A stretch of DNA of 64,000 bases from an uncultured Prevotellaceae bacterium (GTDB lineage: Bacteria; Bacteroidota; Bacteroidia; Bacteroidales; Bacteroidaceae). This document shows, piece after piece, positions 55,072-64,000 of the stretch. Under the pieces are notes generated by a model, which did not search any database, had not been told where the DNA came from, and saw nothing but the letters and a program-made list of their open reading frames with translations. The stretch's first letter is position 1. Each line of letters starts with the position of its first letter. The translations under genes and the position numbers were made by a program. The DNA lies in the NCBI GenBank assembly GCA_947168395.1, contig CAMVLT010000004.1, forward strand, positions 124,001 through 188,000. Reading direction: 5' to 3'.

Positions 55072-56658
55072 TTACCTTGCTGTCACATACTTGTGCAGCG
55101 TTGCACGGACGGCGCCGGGACCTGCATAGAGTTCCTTCACCATACCCTCAATCTGCTCGCCCAGCCCCGCTTCGTATAGGTCGAGTCCGAAGACGTCCTT
55201 GCGGCTGTAGAGTGCTTTCAGACAGCTCCAGTCCTGGTCGGGCTTGCCTATTTCCAACGGAGCAACGATGGCCTGCATCTCGGCCAGCATGGGGTCAGGT
55301 GACGGTTCAAACGGTGTACCGTCGTCCTTGATGCCCTTCAGGTAGCGGGCGTAACCAGCCAACGTCAGAGGTATCAGCACAAGGTTCGACATGTCGAGGC
55401 CGCGGGCCACGTACTTCTTGATGGTCTCGCCGAAACGGATGGGCAGTTTCTGGGAGGTGTCCATGGCTATGCGCTGCGGAGCGTCGGGCATGAAGGGGTT
55501 CGGCAGTCGGCGGTTGATGACGGCCCCAATAAACTCGTATGGGTTCAGCACCCCCGGGTCAACGACCACGGGCATGGCCTCCATATAACCAATCTTCTGG
55601 ATGAATGGGCGCAGGTCCTCGTCGGCCATCTCAGCGCTGATAAGCGTGTAGCCGAGCATGCAGCCGTAGATAGACATGGCCGTGTGCAACGGGTTCAGAC
55701 AGGTAGTCACCTTCATCGTCTCCACCTTGTCTACAGTCTCGCGGGTGGTGTAAAGCGCACCGCCGAGGTCGAGTGGGGGACGGCCGTTGGTGTAGTTGTC
55801 CTCGATGACCAGATACTGCACTTCTTCGGCGTTGACGAACGGAGCCGTAAAGGTGTGCTTCTCGGTCTCAATGTAGTTGTTGTCCTCGAAACCGTCGGCT
55901 GCCAACAGTTCCTTCACCTTCTCGTGCGGACGCGGCGTAATCTTGTCAATCATCGACCAAGGGAACGTCACCTTTGTCTCGTCCTTTAAGTAGTCGAGGA
56001 AGGAAGCGGGTACCAGTCCGTTCTTTACCCAACGCTCAGCGTATGCAAATACGCCAGTCTTCACCTTGTCGCCGTTGTGCGAGCAGTTGTCCATACTTTG
56101 CACCGTCAGCGGCAACTGTCCGGCCTGCCAGCGCTCATAGAGCAGGGCACAAACCTTACCCATTGCAAACAGGGGCTGCAGTCCGCGTGCCAAATCTGCC
56201 TCATTGAACGTATAGCCTTTCTCGGTAATGGTGAACGAAATCATCTGCAGCGACGGGTTGCGGAATATCTCCACCAGACGGTTCCAGTCGGGGAACTGCG
56301 GGTCAGCCTTCAGGGCTTCCGTCACCGAGGCAATGACCTTCTTCTCGATGCTGCCGTCGGAACATAGGTTCACGCAAAGCGAGAGGTTGTCGTACGGAGC
56401 GTAGGCTTTGTCGATGACCTCGAAGTCGAAAGTCTCGGCCACGATGACACCACGGTCGTATTTGCCCGTGTTCAGCGCGTCGTTCAGGATGGCTGCAGGA
56501 AACGCCCGGAAGATGTTTCCACCGCCAAAGTGTACCCACGTCGGCTCCTTTGCCGTCTTCTCGCGTACGGCCTTGATGTCAAACTTAGGAAGCTCATAAC
56601 CTTTCTGCTCCCACTCTGCGGCGTTATATTGGCCGCTCAAAATCTCTGTCAGTTTCAT
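55072..56658 (-). CDS. Mannitol dehydrogenase-family oxidoreductase (tagaturonate/fructuronate reductase-like)
   Basis: From ATG 56658: MKLTEILSGQYNAAEWEQKGYELPKFDI...WVHFGGGNIFRAFPAAILN; CLNPLHTAMSIYGCMLGY. -7 box TACCTTTG (minus) at 56691-56698 supports the start. Confidence 0.8.
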   Translation of the reverse strand: MKLTEILSGQYNAAEWEQKGYELPKFDIKAVREKTAKEPTWVHFGGGNIFRAFPAAILNDALNTGKYDRGVIVAETFDFEVIDKAYAPYDNLSLCVNLCSDGSIEKKVIASVTEALKADPQFPDWNRLVEIFRNPSLQMISFTITEKGYTFNEADLARGLQPLFAMGKVCALLYERWQAGQLPLTVQSMDNCSHNGDKVKTGVFAYAERWVKNGLVPASFLDYLKDETKVTFPWSMIDKITPRPHEKVKELLAADGFEDNNYIETEKHTFTAPFVNAEEVQYLVIEDNYTNGRPPLDLGGALYTTRETVDKVETMKVTTCLNPLHTAMSIYGCMLGYTLISAEMADEDLRPFIQKIGYMEAMPVVVDPGVLNPYEFIGAVINRRLPNPFMPDAPQRIAMDTSQKLPIRFGETIKKYVARGLDMSNLVLIPLTLAGYARYLKGIKDDGTPFEPSPDPMLAEMQAIVAPLEIGKPDQDWSCLKALYSRKDVFGLDLYEAGLGEQIEGMVKELYAGPGAVRATLHKYVTAR

Positions 56659-56772
56659 ATCTCTGTTTTTTGCTAATAGTATTACGACGGCAAAGGTACA
56701 AACTATTCCCGGAATTTCCAAATCTTTTTGAAAAAACACGCAAAAAACGCCCTTACTGTCTTACTGTCTTAC

Positions 56773-56810
56773 CAAACGCCCTCTCTGGGGAGGGCTTGGC
56801 TGGGCTTTTT
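56773..56810. repeat. Intergenic REP-like element
   Basis: AAACGCCCTCTCTGGGGAGGGCTTGGCTGGGCTTTTT, closely similar to 44098-44135. Confidence 0.8.
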
Positions 56811-56970
56811 ATCGGATGGGGGACCCGGAATTAATTCAGCGGACACTAATTCAAGTAATTAAATCGCCACCAATTATTGATTTCATGTTACTAAAATGTG
56901 TTAATCGAGAAAAAGGGTTTTAAACCTTTTTTGTCTTTTGCGTCAAATACAAGAAAAGAACAAAAACTGA

Positions 56971-59900
56971 ATGATGCAAAGACAGCGACTTTTCAAAGCC
57001 CTCCTGCCACTGATGCTGCTACTGAGCGCAGTGCCCCTTTCAGCCCAACAACATTCGTTGTCAGGGCGTGTGATTGATGCCGAAAGCCGCGAAGCAATGG
57101 TCAAGACCACCTTGCAACTCTACAAGATAGGCAGACGTGACACTACGTTTGTCAACGGTACGTATTCTGACCAGCAGGGACGCTTTGCCTTCAGCGGAGT
57201 AGGAGAGGGGAATTACCTGTTGCGTATCAGCTATTTAGGATATAAGACGCAGAGCCGGCCGGTAACGAAGCGTGGTGACCGTGCTTTGGCACTCGGCGAC
57301 ATTACGTTGGAGACCGATGCCGTGCAGTTAAAGGAAGCAGTGGTGACGGCGAACATCCCCAAGATGGTCATCAAGGACGACACGGTGGTTTATAATGCCG
57401 ATGCTTTCCGTGTGCCCGAAGGCTCGGTTATCGAGGCGTTGGTCGAGGCGCTGCCTGGTGCCAAGATTGACGACAACGGCGGCATCACCATCAACGGTAA
57501 GTCGGTGAGGAAGTTCAAACTGGACGGTCGCGATTTCATGACGGGCAACAACGACGCGGTGATGAAGAATCTGCCGAGCTATGTCATAGATAAGGTGAAG
57601 GCTTACGACGAGAAGAGCGACCTGAGCCGCATGACGGGAGTCGACGACGGTAACGACGACTTTGTGCTGGAGTTCACCACCAAGCGCAGTGCCCGCAACG
57701 GCGTACAGGCCAATCCCGATGTAGGCTACGGCACCGACCATCGCTACGGCATCCGACTGACGGCCATGAAGCCATTCGGTGCCATGCGCTACACCTTCAT
57801 GGGCAATGCCAACAACGTGAACGACCGCAACTTCTCGGGACGTGGCGGACGCGGACGCGGCAACAACAACGGTCAGCGCGAAACGAAGACTGGGGCGCTG
57901 GATGTGAGCTACGAGAACAACCGCAACCTGAAGGTGAGCGGACGTGTGACCTGGAACCACGCCGATGCTGACAACTGGAACCGCACGGGGTCGGAGAACT
58001 TCGTCAACACCCGTGGCGGTGCCTTCTCGAACAGCGTCAACCAAAACTACTCGCGCAATAATAGCTGGACGGGCAACATGAACCTGCAGTGGACCATCGA
58101 CTCGCTGACCACGCTGTCGTTCCGGCCTGATGTCAGCTACTCCACCAACGACGGCCGAGGGTTCTCGACATCGGCCTCGTTCAATGCCGACCCGTTTGAA
58201 TACGTAACTGACCCGCTGAGCGCCGAAGGCATCATTAAGATGAACGACTTGAACCTCATTGTCAACAGTCGGCAGAACAAGTCGTTGAGCTACGGCAGAA
58301 ACACCAACGCCAGCAGTCAGCTGCAGATTTACCGGCGCATGAACAGCAAGGGGCGTAACATGGCCATCAGCTCGAACTTCAACTACCGCGACGGCAAAAA
58401 CCAGAACGCCAACCTCTCGGCCGTGTACCTCTATCAGCAGAAGGACAGGTTTGGCAACGACTCCACCTACCAGACCAACCGATACACCGTCTCTGCATCC
58501 AACAACTTCAGCTACAGCATTGGCGTCACCTATACCGAGCCACTTTATATCTTCAAGCCTAAGCCTACGCCCGAGGACACGCTGCAACAGCAGCTGGGCA
58601 GGGGACCTTTCGGGCGTGGTCGTCAGGGCGGACGCCGCATGGTGGGGCAGCAGGGTATCTTCCTCCAACTGAACTACCGCTTTAGTTACAGCCACCAGAA
58701 GAACGACCCTTCGACCTACGACTTCCCCGACCTGACCTACGACGCTTTTCAGGACGTGCTGAACGACTACCGCGAGTTTACCCGCCTCTTCGGCTATTTG
58801 GAAAATCCCTACTGGGATTATCTCAGTACCAGCCTGAGCCGTTACTCCGAGCGCACGGAGTATGGCCACAATGCCGACGTGCAGCTGCGCTTTGTCCGTG
58901 AAAAGTACAACATGAATATAGGTGTCAACATACAGCCCCAGAAGTCGCACTACATTCAGCAGTATTTGGGTTATCCTGTCGACACCGTGCGCACCGTCAC
59001 CAACATTTCGCCGACACTTAACCTACGTTACCGCTTCAACCAGCAGACCAATCTGCAAGTGCAGTTCCGAGGTCAGACGCAGCAGCCCAACATCACGCAG
59101 CTGCTCGATATCTACGACGATACCAATCCGCTGAATATCTCGATGGGTAACCCGGGACTGAAGCCGTCGTTCACTACAAACCTGCAGGCAAACTTCCAGA
59201 TGCAACGTGCACCAGTTCTTGTCGAGGACAGTTTGGGCTTCATGATTCCCAAGAATGTGCGCCACTGGAGTTTCAGCACGAACGGCAGTTTCCGCCGCAC
59301 CTCAAACTCCATCGGCAATGTCGTCACCTACAACGAGACCACCGGCGGACGCATCAGCCGTCCTGAGAATATCAACGGCAACTGGAGCACCAACATCGGC
59401 GCCTCGTTCAACATCGGCCTTGATACGCTGAACCGCTGGGACATCAGCGGAGGATTCAACGGCAGCTACAACCACCAGGTAGGCTACGTCAACCTGAACC
59501 GTACGGCTGTGCCCGACCGCAATGTAACTCACACCTACAACCTGTCGCCCGACGTGTCGCTCAGCTACCGCAACCGCTGGCTCAACTTTTCGCTGAACGG
59601 ACGGGCCACCTACGCACGTACCGAGAACCGGCTGCAGGCTTCGCGCAACCTTACCACCTGGAACTTCAACTACGGCGGCAGCACCCGCATCACCTTCCCT
59701 TGGGAGAGCAACCTATCGACCGACTTCCACATCTACAGCAAGCGCGGCTATAGCGATGAGACGCTGAACACCAACGAGGTCATCTGGAACGCCCAGCTGT
59801 CGCACAGTTTCCTGCGCGGCAAGAAGCTCACCGTCATGCTACAGTGGTACGACATCCTGCACCAACAGTCGAACTTCACACGTAACGTCAGTGCCAACGG

Positions 59901-60117
59901 CTGGACTGACCGCGAGGTGAACGCCATCACCAGCTATGCCATGCTGCACATCAGCTACCGTCTCAACTTCTTTGGCGGTCGTAACGGTGGGCGTGGCGAA
60001 TGGGGCGGCGAAGGCCCTGAAGGCGGTCGAGGCGGACGTGGTGGCGGCGGACGTGGTGGTCGTGGTGGCTTTGGTGGCGGACGTGGTGGCGGAGGCGGCT
60101 TCGGCGGCAGATTCTAA
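56971..60117 (+). CDS. TonB-dependent receptor-like outer-membrane beta-barrel protein with Gly/Arg-rich tail
   Basis: 1048 aa; signal peptide, carboxypeptidase-like N-domain (HSLSGRVIDAESREAMVKTTLQLY), plug-like and long beta-barrel; C-terminus GGRGGRGGGGRGGRGGFGGGRGGGGGFGGRF. Confidence 0.85.
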   Translation: MMQRQRLFKALLPLMLLLSAVPLSAQQHSLSGRVIDAESREAMVKTTLQLYKIGRRDTTFVNGTYSDQQGRFAFSGVGEGNYLLRISYLGYKTQSRPVTKRGDRALALGDITLETDAVQLKEAVVTANIPKMVIKDDTVVYNADAFRVPEGSVIEALVEALPGAKIDDNGGITINGKSVRKFKLDGRDFMTGNNDAVMKNLPSYVIDKVKAYDEKSDLSRMTGVDDGNDDFVLEFTTKRSARNGVQANPDVGYGTDHRYGIRLTAMKPFGAMRYTFMGNANNVNDRNFSGRGGRGRGNNNGQRETKTGALDVSYENNRNLKVSGRVTWNHADADNWNRTGSENFVNTRGGAFSNSVNQNYSRNNSWTGNMNLQWTIDSLTTLSFRPDVSYSTNDGRGFSTSASFNADPFEYVTDPLSAEGIIKMNDLNLIVNSRQNKSLSYGRNTNASSQLQIYRRMNSKGRNMAISSNFNYRDGKNQNANLSAVYLYQQKDRFGNDSTYQTNRYTVSASNNFSYSIGVTYTEPLYIFKPKPTPEDTLQQQLGRGPFGRGRQGGRRMVGQQGIFLQLNYRFSYSHQKNDPSTYDFPDLTYDAFQDVLNDYREFTRLFGYLENPYWDYLSTSLSRYSERTEYGHNADVQLRFVREKYNMNIGVNIQPQKSHYIQQYLGYPVDTVRTVTNISPTLNLRYRFNQQTNLQVQFRGQTQQPNITQLLDIYDDTNPLNISMGNPGLKPSFTTNLQANFQMQRAPVLVEDSLGFMIPKNVRHWSFSTNGSFRRTSNSIGNVVTYNETTGGRISRPENINGNWSTNIGASFNIGLDTLNRWDISGGFNGSYNHQVGYVNLNRTAVPDRNVTHTYNLSPDVSLSYRNRWLNFSLNGRATYARTENRLQASRNLTTWNFNYGGSTRITFPWESNLSTDFHIYSKRGYSDETLNTNEVIWNAQLSHSFLRGKKLTVMLQWYDILHQQSNFTRNVSANGWTDREVNAITSYAMLHISYRLNFFGGRNGGRGEWGGEGPEGGRGGRGGGGRGGRGGFGGGRGGGGGFGGRF

Positions 60118-60489
60118 TCAGAATTCGCCTATCAGTTCCTTGACATACTGTCGCTCCCAATCGCGCAGATGGCGGCGAACACCGTCATACTCAAGTATGT
60201 CGAGGTCGATAGGGACTATACCTAAGCGGCGTTTTTGCTCTGTGCGCCCGAAACTGAGTTCCGTTTGTTTCAGCCATTCGTTCAACTGCTGTTCATCAAG
60301 TGCCGTTGTGCCCTGAGCCAACTGGTTCATATAGGCATCGTTACGACTGCAGTTACCCACAGGTTCTGTCCAAAGCTCGGTAGTGTATTGTATATCAGCG
60401 AGAACCTCTTCCAGGCATTTGCGTGCCCGGCAGAGATTCTTCGCTTGGAATCGGTTGGTGGCTAACGAAAGGATAACTCTATGGCCCAT
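60118..60489 (-). CDS. folK: FolK-like (HPPK) protein
   Basis: 123 aa; EPVGNCSRNDAYMNQLAQGTTAL...LGIVPIDLDILEYDG resembles HPPK; shorter and divergent in the R-x-x-W-GPR segment. Confidence 0.6.
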   Translation of the reverse strand: MGHRVILSLATNRFQAKNLCRARKCLEEVLADIQYTTELWTEPVGNCSRNDAYMNQLAQGTTALDEQQLNEWLKQTELSFGRTEQKRRLGIVPIDLDILEYDGVRRHLRDWERQYVKELIGEF

Positions 60490-62792
60490 TACGCCTTTAT
60501 CGCATTGATGCGTGACTTGATTTTATCCACATACGCATCGATGGTTGCCACAGCCACAATGTTCACCACGTCACGAACGGAAGCACCGAAGTCGACGAAG
60601 TGGATGGCTTTGTTCAGTCCCATCTGGATCGGGCCGATGATTTCCACGTCGGCATCGAGCATCTGTAGCATCTTGTAGCTGGAGCGGGCTGAGGTGAGGT
60701 TGGGGAATACCAGCGTGTTCACCTTGTTGCCCTTCAAGCGCGTGAATGGATACTGCTCGTCGCGCAGCTCATTATCCATCGCAAATCCCAACTGCAATTC
60801 ACCGTCTATAGGCAGGTCGGGGAACTGTTCGTGCATCAGCTCCACGGCATGCTTCACCTTTTTGGCACCTTCCGACTGGCTGGATCCGAAGTTGGAGTGG
60901 GAAACCATTGCGATGACAGGTTTCTCGTTGAAGAAACGGACGGCAGTAGAAGCCAGCTTGGCAATGTCTACCAGCGTATCCGTATCAGGATTCTCGTTCA
61001 CCAGCGTATCGGCAATATAATAGGTACCCTTGGGCGAGTTGATGATGTGCATGGCACCGAAGTGTTCGTACTCATGACGGATACCGATAACCTCGTTGAC
61101 AACCTTGATGGTGTTCGAGTACTTGGTATAAAGACCAGTGATATAGGCATCGGCCTCACCCGTTTCGACCATCATCATGCCAAAGTAGTTGCGCTCGAAC
61201 ATCTTATCGTTAGCCTCTTGGAAGGTATAACCCTCACGCTGGTTCTTTTCCGTCAGGATGCGGGCGTAACGTTCACGGCGCTCCTGCTCAGAAGGATGGC
61301 GCAGGTTGACAATCTCGATGCCTTCAAGCGAAAGGTCAAGTCTCTTTGCTAACTTCATGATTACCTCGTCGTTACCGAGCAATATGGGGTGACATATTCC
61401 TTCGGCCTTGGCCTGCACGGCAGCTTTCAGCATCGTAGGGTGAACAGCCTCGGCAAATACTACACGCTGGGGGTGTGCGGCAGCTGTTGCGTAGAGTTTC
61501 TGAGTGAGTTTCGTCTCTTGTCCGAGGAGTACTGAGAGTGAGTCTTTGTACTCGTCCCAGTTGTCAATTCGCTTACGGGCAACACCGCTGTCGATAGCAG
61601 CCTTGGCCACGGCGGCACTAACTTCCGAGATGAGTCGCGGGTCGACGGGCTTTGGAATGAAGTAGTCGCGGCCGAAGCGCAGGTTATTCACCTTGTAGAC
61701 GTCGTTCACCACGTCAGGTACGGGCAGCTTGGCCAGGTCGGCAATAGCATGTACGGCGGCCAGCTTCATCTCCTCGTTGATGGCTGTAGCGTGGACATCG
61801 AGGGCTCCACGGAAAATGTAGGGGAAACCTATCACATTGTTAATCTGGTTGGGATAGTCGGTACGTCCCGTCGACATCAGTGTGTCAGGGCGTGCCTCCA
61901 TTGCGTCCTCGTAGGAAATCTCGGGAACGGGGTTGGCCAGGGCGAAGATGACAGGGTCTTTGGCCATCGTCTTGACCATCTCCTTTGAGAGCACGTTGCC
62001 CTTCGACAGTCCTACGAATACATCGGCACCATTGACTGCCTCGGCCAATGTCTTGATATCGGTACGGTCAGTCGCGAAGAATCGCTTTTGCTCGTTCAAG
62101 TCTGTACGGTCTTGACGAATGACGCCCTTCGAGTCGAGCATCACGATGTTCTCCTTCCGTGCCCCAATGGCCATATATAGCTTTGTACACGAAATAGCAG
62201 CAGCTCCGGCACCGTTCACCACGATTCTTACCTTCGAGATGTCCTTGCCTATAACCTCCATTGCGTTCTTCAGTCCGGCGGCACTGATGATGGCGGTGCC
62301 GTGCTGGTCGTCATGCATCACGGGAATGTCCAATGTCCGCTTCAGGCGCTCCTCTATATAAAAGCACTCAGGTGCCTTGATGTCTTCCAGGTTGATGCCT
62401 CCGAAGGTGGGTGCTATACGCTCTACTGCCTCGCAGAACTTTTCCGGGTCTTTCTCGGCCACCTCGATGTCAAAGACGTCGATTCCACCATATATCTTGA
62501 ACAGCAGTCCCTTACCCTCCATCACCGGCTTGCCGCTCATGGCACCGATGTCGCCGAGGCCCAGCACGGCTGTGCCGTTCGATATGACAGCCACCAGATT
62601 ACCTTTGTCCGTGTATTTGTAGGCTGCGTTCGGGTCGTCCTGAATCTCTAAGCAGGGATATGCCACGCCTGGCGAATAGGCCAAGCTCAGGTCGGTCTGG
62701 GTACGGTAAGCCTTCGTGGGCTTCACTTCTATCTTGCCGGGCCTTCCGCTCTCGTGGTAGGCCAATGCGGCTTCTTTCGAAATCTTAACCAT
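60489..62792 (-). CDS. maeB: NADP-dependent malic enzyme with C-terminal phosphotransacetylase-like domain
   Basis: 767 aa; [52 protein letters not shown]-terminal Pta-like domain. Confidence 0.93.
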   Translation of the reverse strand: MVKISKEAALAYHESGRPGKIEVKPTKAYRTQTDLSLAYSPGVAYPCLEIQDDPNAAYKYTDKGNLVAVISNGTAVLGLGDIGAMSGKPVMEGKGLLFKIYGGIDVFDIEVAEKDPEKFCEAVERIAPTFGGINLEDIKAPECFYIEERLKRTLDIPVMHDDQHGTAIISAAGLKNAMEVIGKDISKVRIVVNGAGAAAISCTKLYMAIGARKENIVMLDSKGVIRQDRTDLNEQKRFFATDRTDIKTLAEAVNGADVFVGLSKGNVLSKEMVKTMAKDPVIFALANPVPEISYEDAMEARPDTLMSTGRTDYPNQINNVIGFPYIFRGALDVHATAINEEMKLAAVHAIADLAKLPVPDVVNDVYKVNNLRFGRDYFIPKPVDPRLISEVSAAVAKAAIDSGVARKRIDNWDEYKDSLSVLLGQETKLTQKLYATAAAHPQRVVFAEAVHPTMLKAAVQAKAEGICHPILLGNDEVIMKLAKRLDLSLEGIEIVNLRHPSEQERRERYARILTEKNQREGYTFQEANDKMFERNYFGMMMVETGEADAYITGLYTKYSNTIKVVNEVIGIRHEYEHFGAMHIINSPKGTYYIADTLVNENPDTDTLVDIAKLASTAVRFFNEKPVIAMVSHSNFGSSQSEGAKKVKHAVELMHEQFPDLPIDGELQLGFAMDNELRDEQYPFTRLKGNKVNTLVFPNLTSARSSYKMLQMLDADVEIIGPIQMGLNKAIHFVDFGASVRDVVNIVAVATIDAYVDKIKSRINAIKA

Positions 62793-62910
62793 TTGTGTAC
62801 TATTATCTTGATAAGTTTTTGCTTACGGCGTGCAAAAGTAATAAAAAACTGTCGAAAACGTGTGGGTTCTGCCAACTTTTTTGTATCTTTGCCGACAAAT
62901 TTCAGTTTTT

Positions 62911-63546
62911 ATGCAAGAACAGAAGAGTTTAACCGAATACAAGTTGGCACTATGCGACCGTATCCTCGATGCTGCCCTGCACACGTTTGCCGAACGTGGA
63001 GTCAAGGGAACCAAGATGGATGACGTGGCAGCCCAGCTGGGTATTTCCAAGCGTACACTATACGAAATCTATAATACCAAGGAGACTGTGCTGTTTGAGA
63101 GTATACGCCGCCACCACCGCCAGAAGAGCATTGCCTTGAACACCTTTGCCAATGACCCGAAACACGATGTGGTCGATATTATTGTCTACCTCTACCGTCA
63201 GCAAATCAAGCAGACCGTGAAGGTGTCACCAGGCTTCTACGAGGAGATAGCCATATACCCGCGCATCGAGAGTTATTTGGCTGAGCAACGCCAGCGCAAC
63301 AACGAGGCTTTTCTGAAGTTCATAAGCCGAGGCATCAGCGAGGGCTTCTTCCTGCGCGAAATTGACTACAAAATTGTGGCTCAGCTGTTCGAGTCCATCG
63401 GCCGCTACATCAGCAACCGTCGTCTCTACGAGCAGTACTCCTTCGAGCAGCTGTTCTTCAATATGCTTTTCATCCCTCTTCGTGGCTTCTGCACGAAAAA
63501 AGGCATCGAAAAGCTCGACGCCTTCTTCCGTGAGAACAAGGTGTAG
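62911..63546 (+). CDS. TetR/AcrR-family regulator
   Basis: MQEQKSLTEYKLALCDRILDAALHTFAERGVKGTKMDDVAAQLGISKRTLYEIYNTKETVLFESI; -7 box TATCTTTG at 62884-62891 supports ATG 62911. Confidence 0.88.
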   Translation: MQEQKSLTEYKLALCDRILDAALHTFAERGVKGTKMDDVAAQLGISKRTLYEIYNTKETVLFESIRRHHRQKSIALNTFANDPKHDVVDIIVYLYRQQIKQTVKVSPGFYEEIAIYPRIESYLAEQRQRNNEAFLKFISRGISEGFFLREIDYKIVAQLFESIGRYISNRRLYEQYSFEQLFFNMLFIPLRGFCTKKGIEKLDAFFRENKV

Positions 63547-63569
63547 TCCTCCCGATTAACCGGCATTTG

Positions 63570-64000
63570 TCACTTGAACTGCTGTTTCGCTGCTTCCAGC
63601 GTAGCGATGACACGGTCGCACCATGCGTCAAACTCCGGGTCTTCAACCTGCAATTCGGGATGTGCCATGATGTAGTCAATGCAGCGGCGTACCCCTTCGT
63701 CGAATCGGACGGTGGCTTGGAAGCCAGGTACGGCACGGCGCAGTTTTGAGCAGTCGAACTCGACGGTGACGGCCTTGTCGCCCAGCAGGTTGCCCGTCAG
63801 GTCGTAGTCGGCGGGAGCAACGGCAGCGAGGAAGTCAGAACTGACGTGATAAAGTTTCACGCTCGTGTGTAGTGCATTGCCCACACATTCATAGACCTGA
63901 TTCCAGCTGATGCTCTCGTCGCTCATTATCTGGAAGGCTTCGCCTATGGCCTTCGGATTGCCTAATAGGCCGATGAACCCTCGGGCAAAGTCCTCGTTCC
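63570..64000 (-). CDS. NAD-dependent epimerase/dehydratase-like protein, 5' end truncated by window edge
   Basis: Frame stays open beyond the ORF-track start at 63926: NEDFARGFIGLLGNPKAIGEAFQIMSDESISWNQVYECVGNAL, typical of extended SDR family C-termini. Confidence 0.65.
   Translation of the reverse strand, partial: NEDFARGFIGLLGNPKAIGEAFQIMSDESISWNQVYECVGNALHTSVKLYHVSSDFLAAVAPADYDLTGNLLGDKAVTVEFDCSKLRRAVPGFQATVRFDEGVRRCIDYIMAHPELQVEDPEFDAWCDRVIATLEAAKQQFK

Noticed and set aside
57328-58950. 540-aa minus-strand ORF
   Set aside because: Antisense of the outer-membrane receptor gene; Val/Ala/Leu-rich mirror composition without motifs.

Overview
This 64 kb window looks like a Bacteroidales chromosome, probably Prevotella-like. 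The basis is promoters of the TAnnTTTG type, fimbrillin/DUF5119/DUF3575 genes, BT4734-like VirE and VYGGGN-repeat surface proteins. From left to right: (i) three giant minus-strand Gly-rich repeat surface proteins (one running off the left edge with no ORF-track entry, one of 2322 aa, one of 4070 aa). They are interrupted by an AAA-ATPase/PD-(D/E)XK gene and by a small island (HU-like gene, repeat-dense intergenic region, VirE/VapE-type primase-helicase). (ii) A fimbrillin-type (type V pilus-like) operon that appears to continue into the 4070-aa giant. (iii) phoH and a DUF5715-like gene. (iv) A compact seven-gene fatty-acid/aryl-polyene-like biosynthetic cluster (GNAT, KS, ACP, hotdog dehydratase, MMPL exporter, CrtI-like oxidoreductase, LolA-like) next to an AraC regulator. 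(v) A leuA-leuC-leuD-leuA2 operon preceded by an apparent Ile/Leu/Val-rich leader peptide and attenuator. (vi) A mannitol dehydrogenase-family (uronate reductase-like) gene, an outer-membrane receptor with an RGG-like tail, folK-like, maeB, a TetR regulator and an epimerase fragment. The most unusual signals are: (a) heptanucleotide tandem arrays at gene junctions that supply stop and start codons, and that occur inside genes only in the stop-free orientation, including in the signal-peptide region of the 4070-aa giant; (b) a G/C-rich REP-like palindrome family inserted in frame in LeuC, the MMPL exporter and the DUF3575/DUF5119 junction; (c) the leu leader attenuator; (d) a 22-bp iteron-like array plus nested hairpins beside the VirE-like gene. 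All calls come from reading the sequence and supplied translations; no database search was run.
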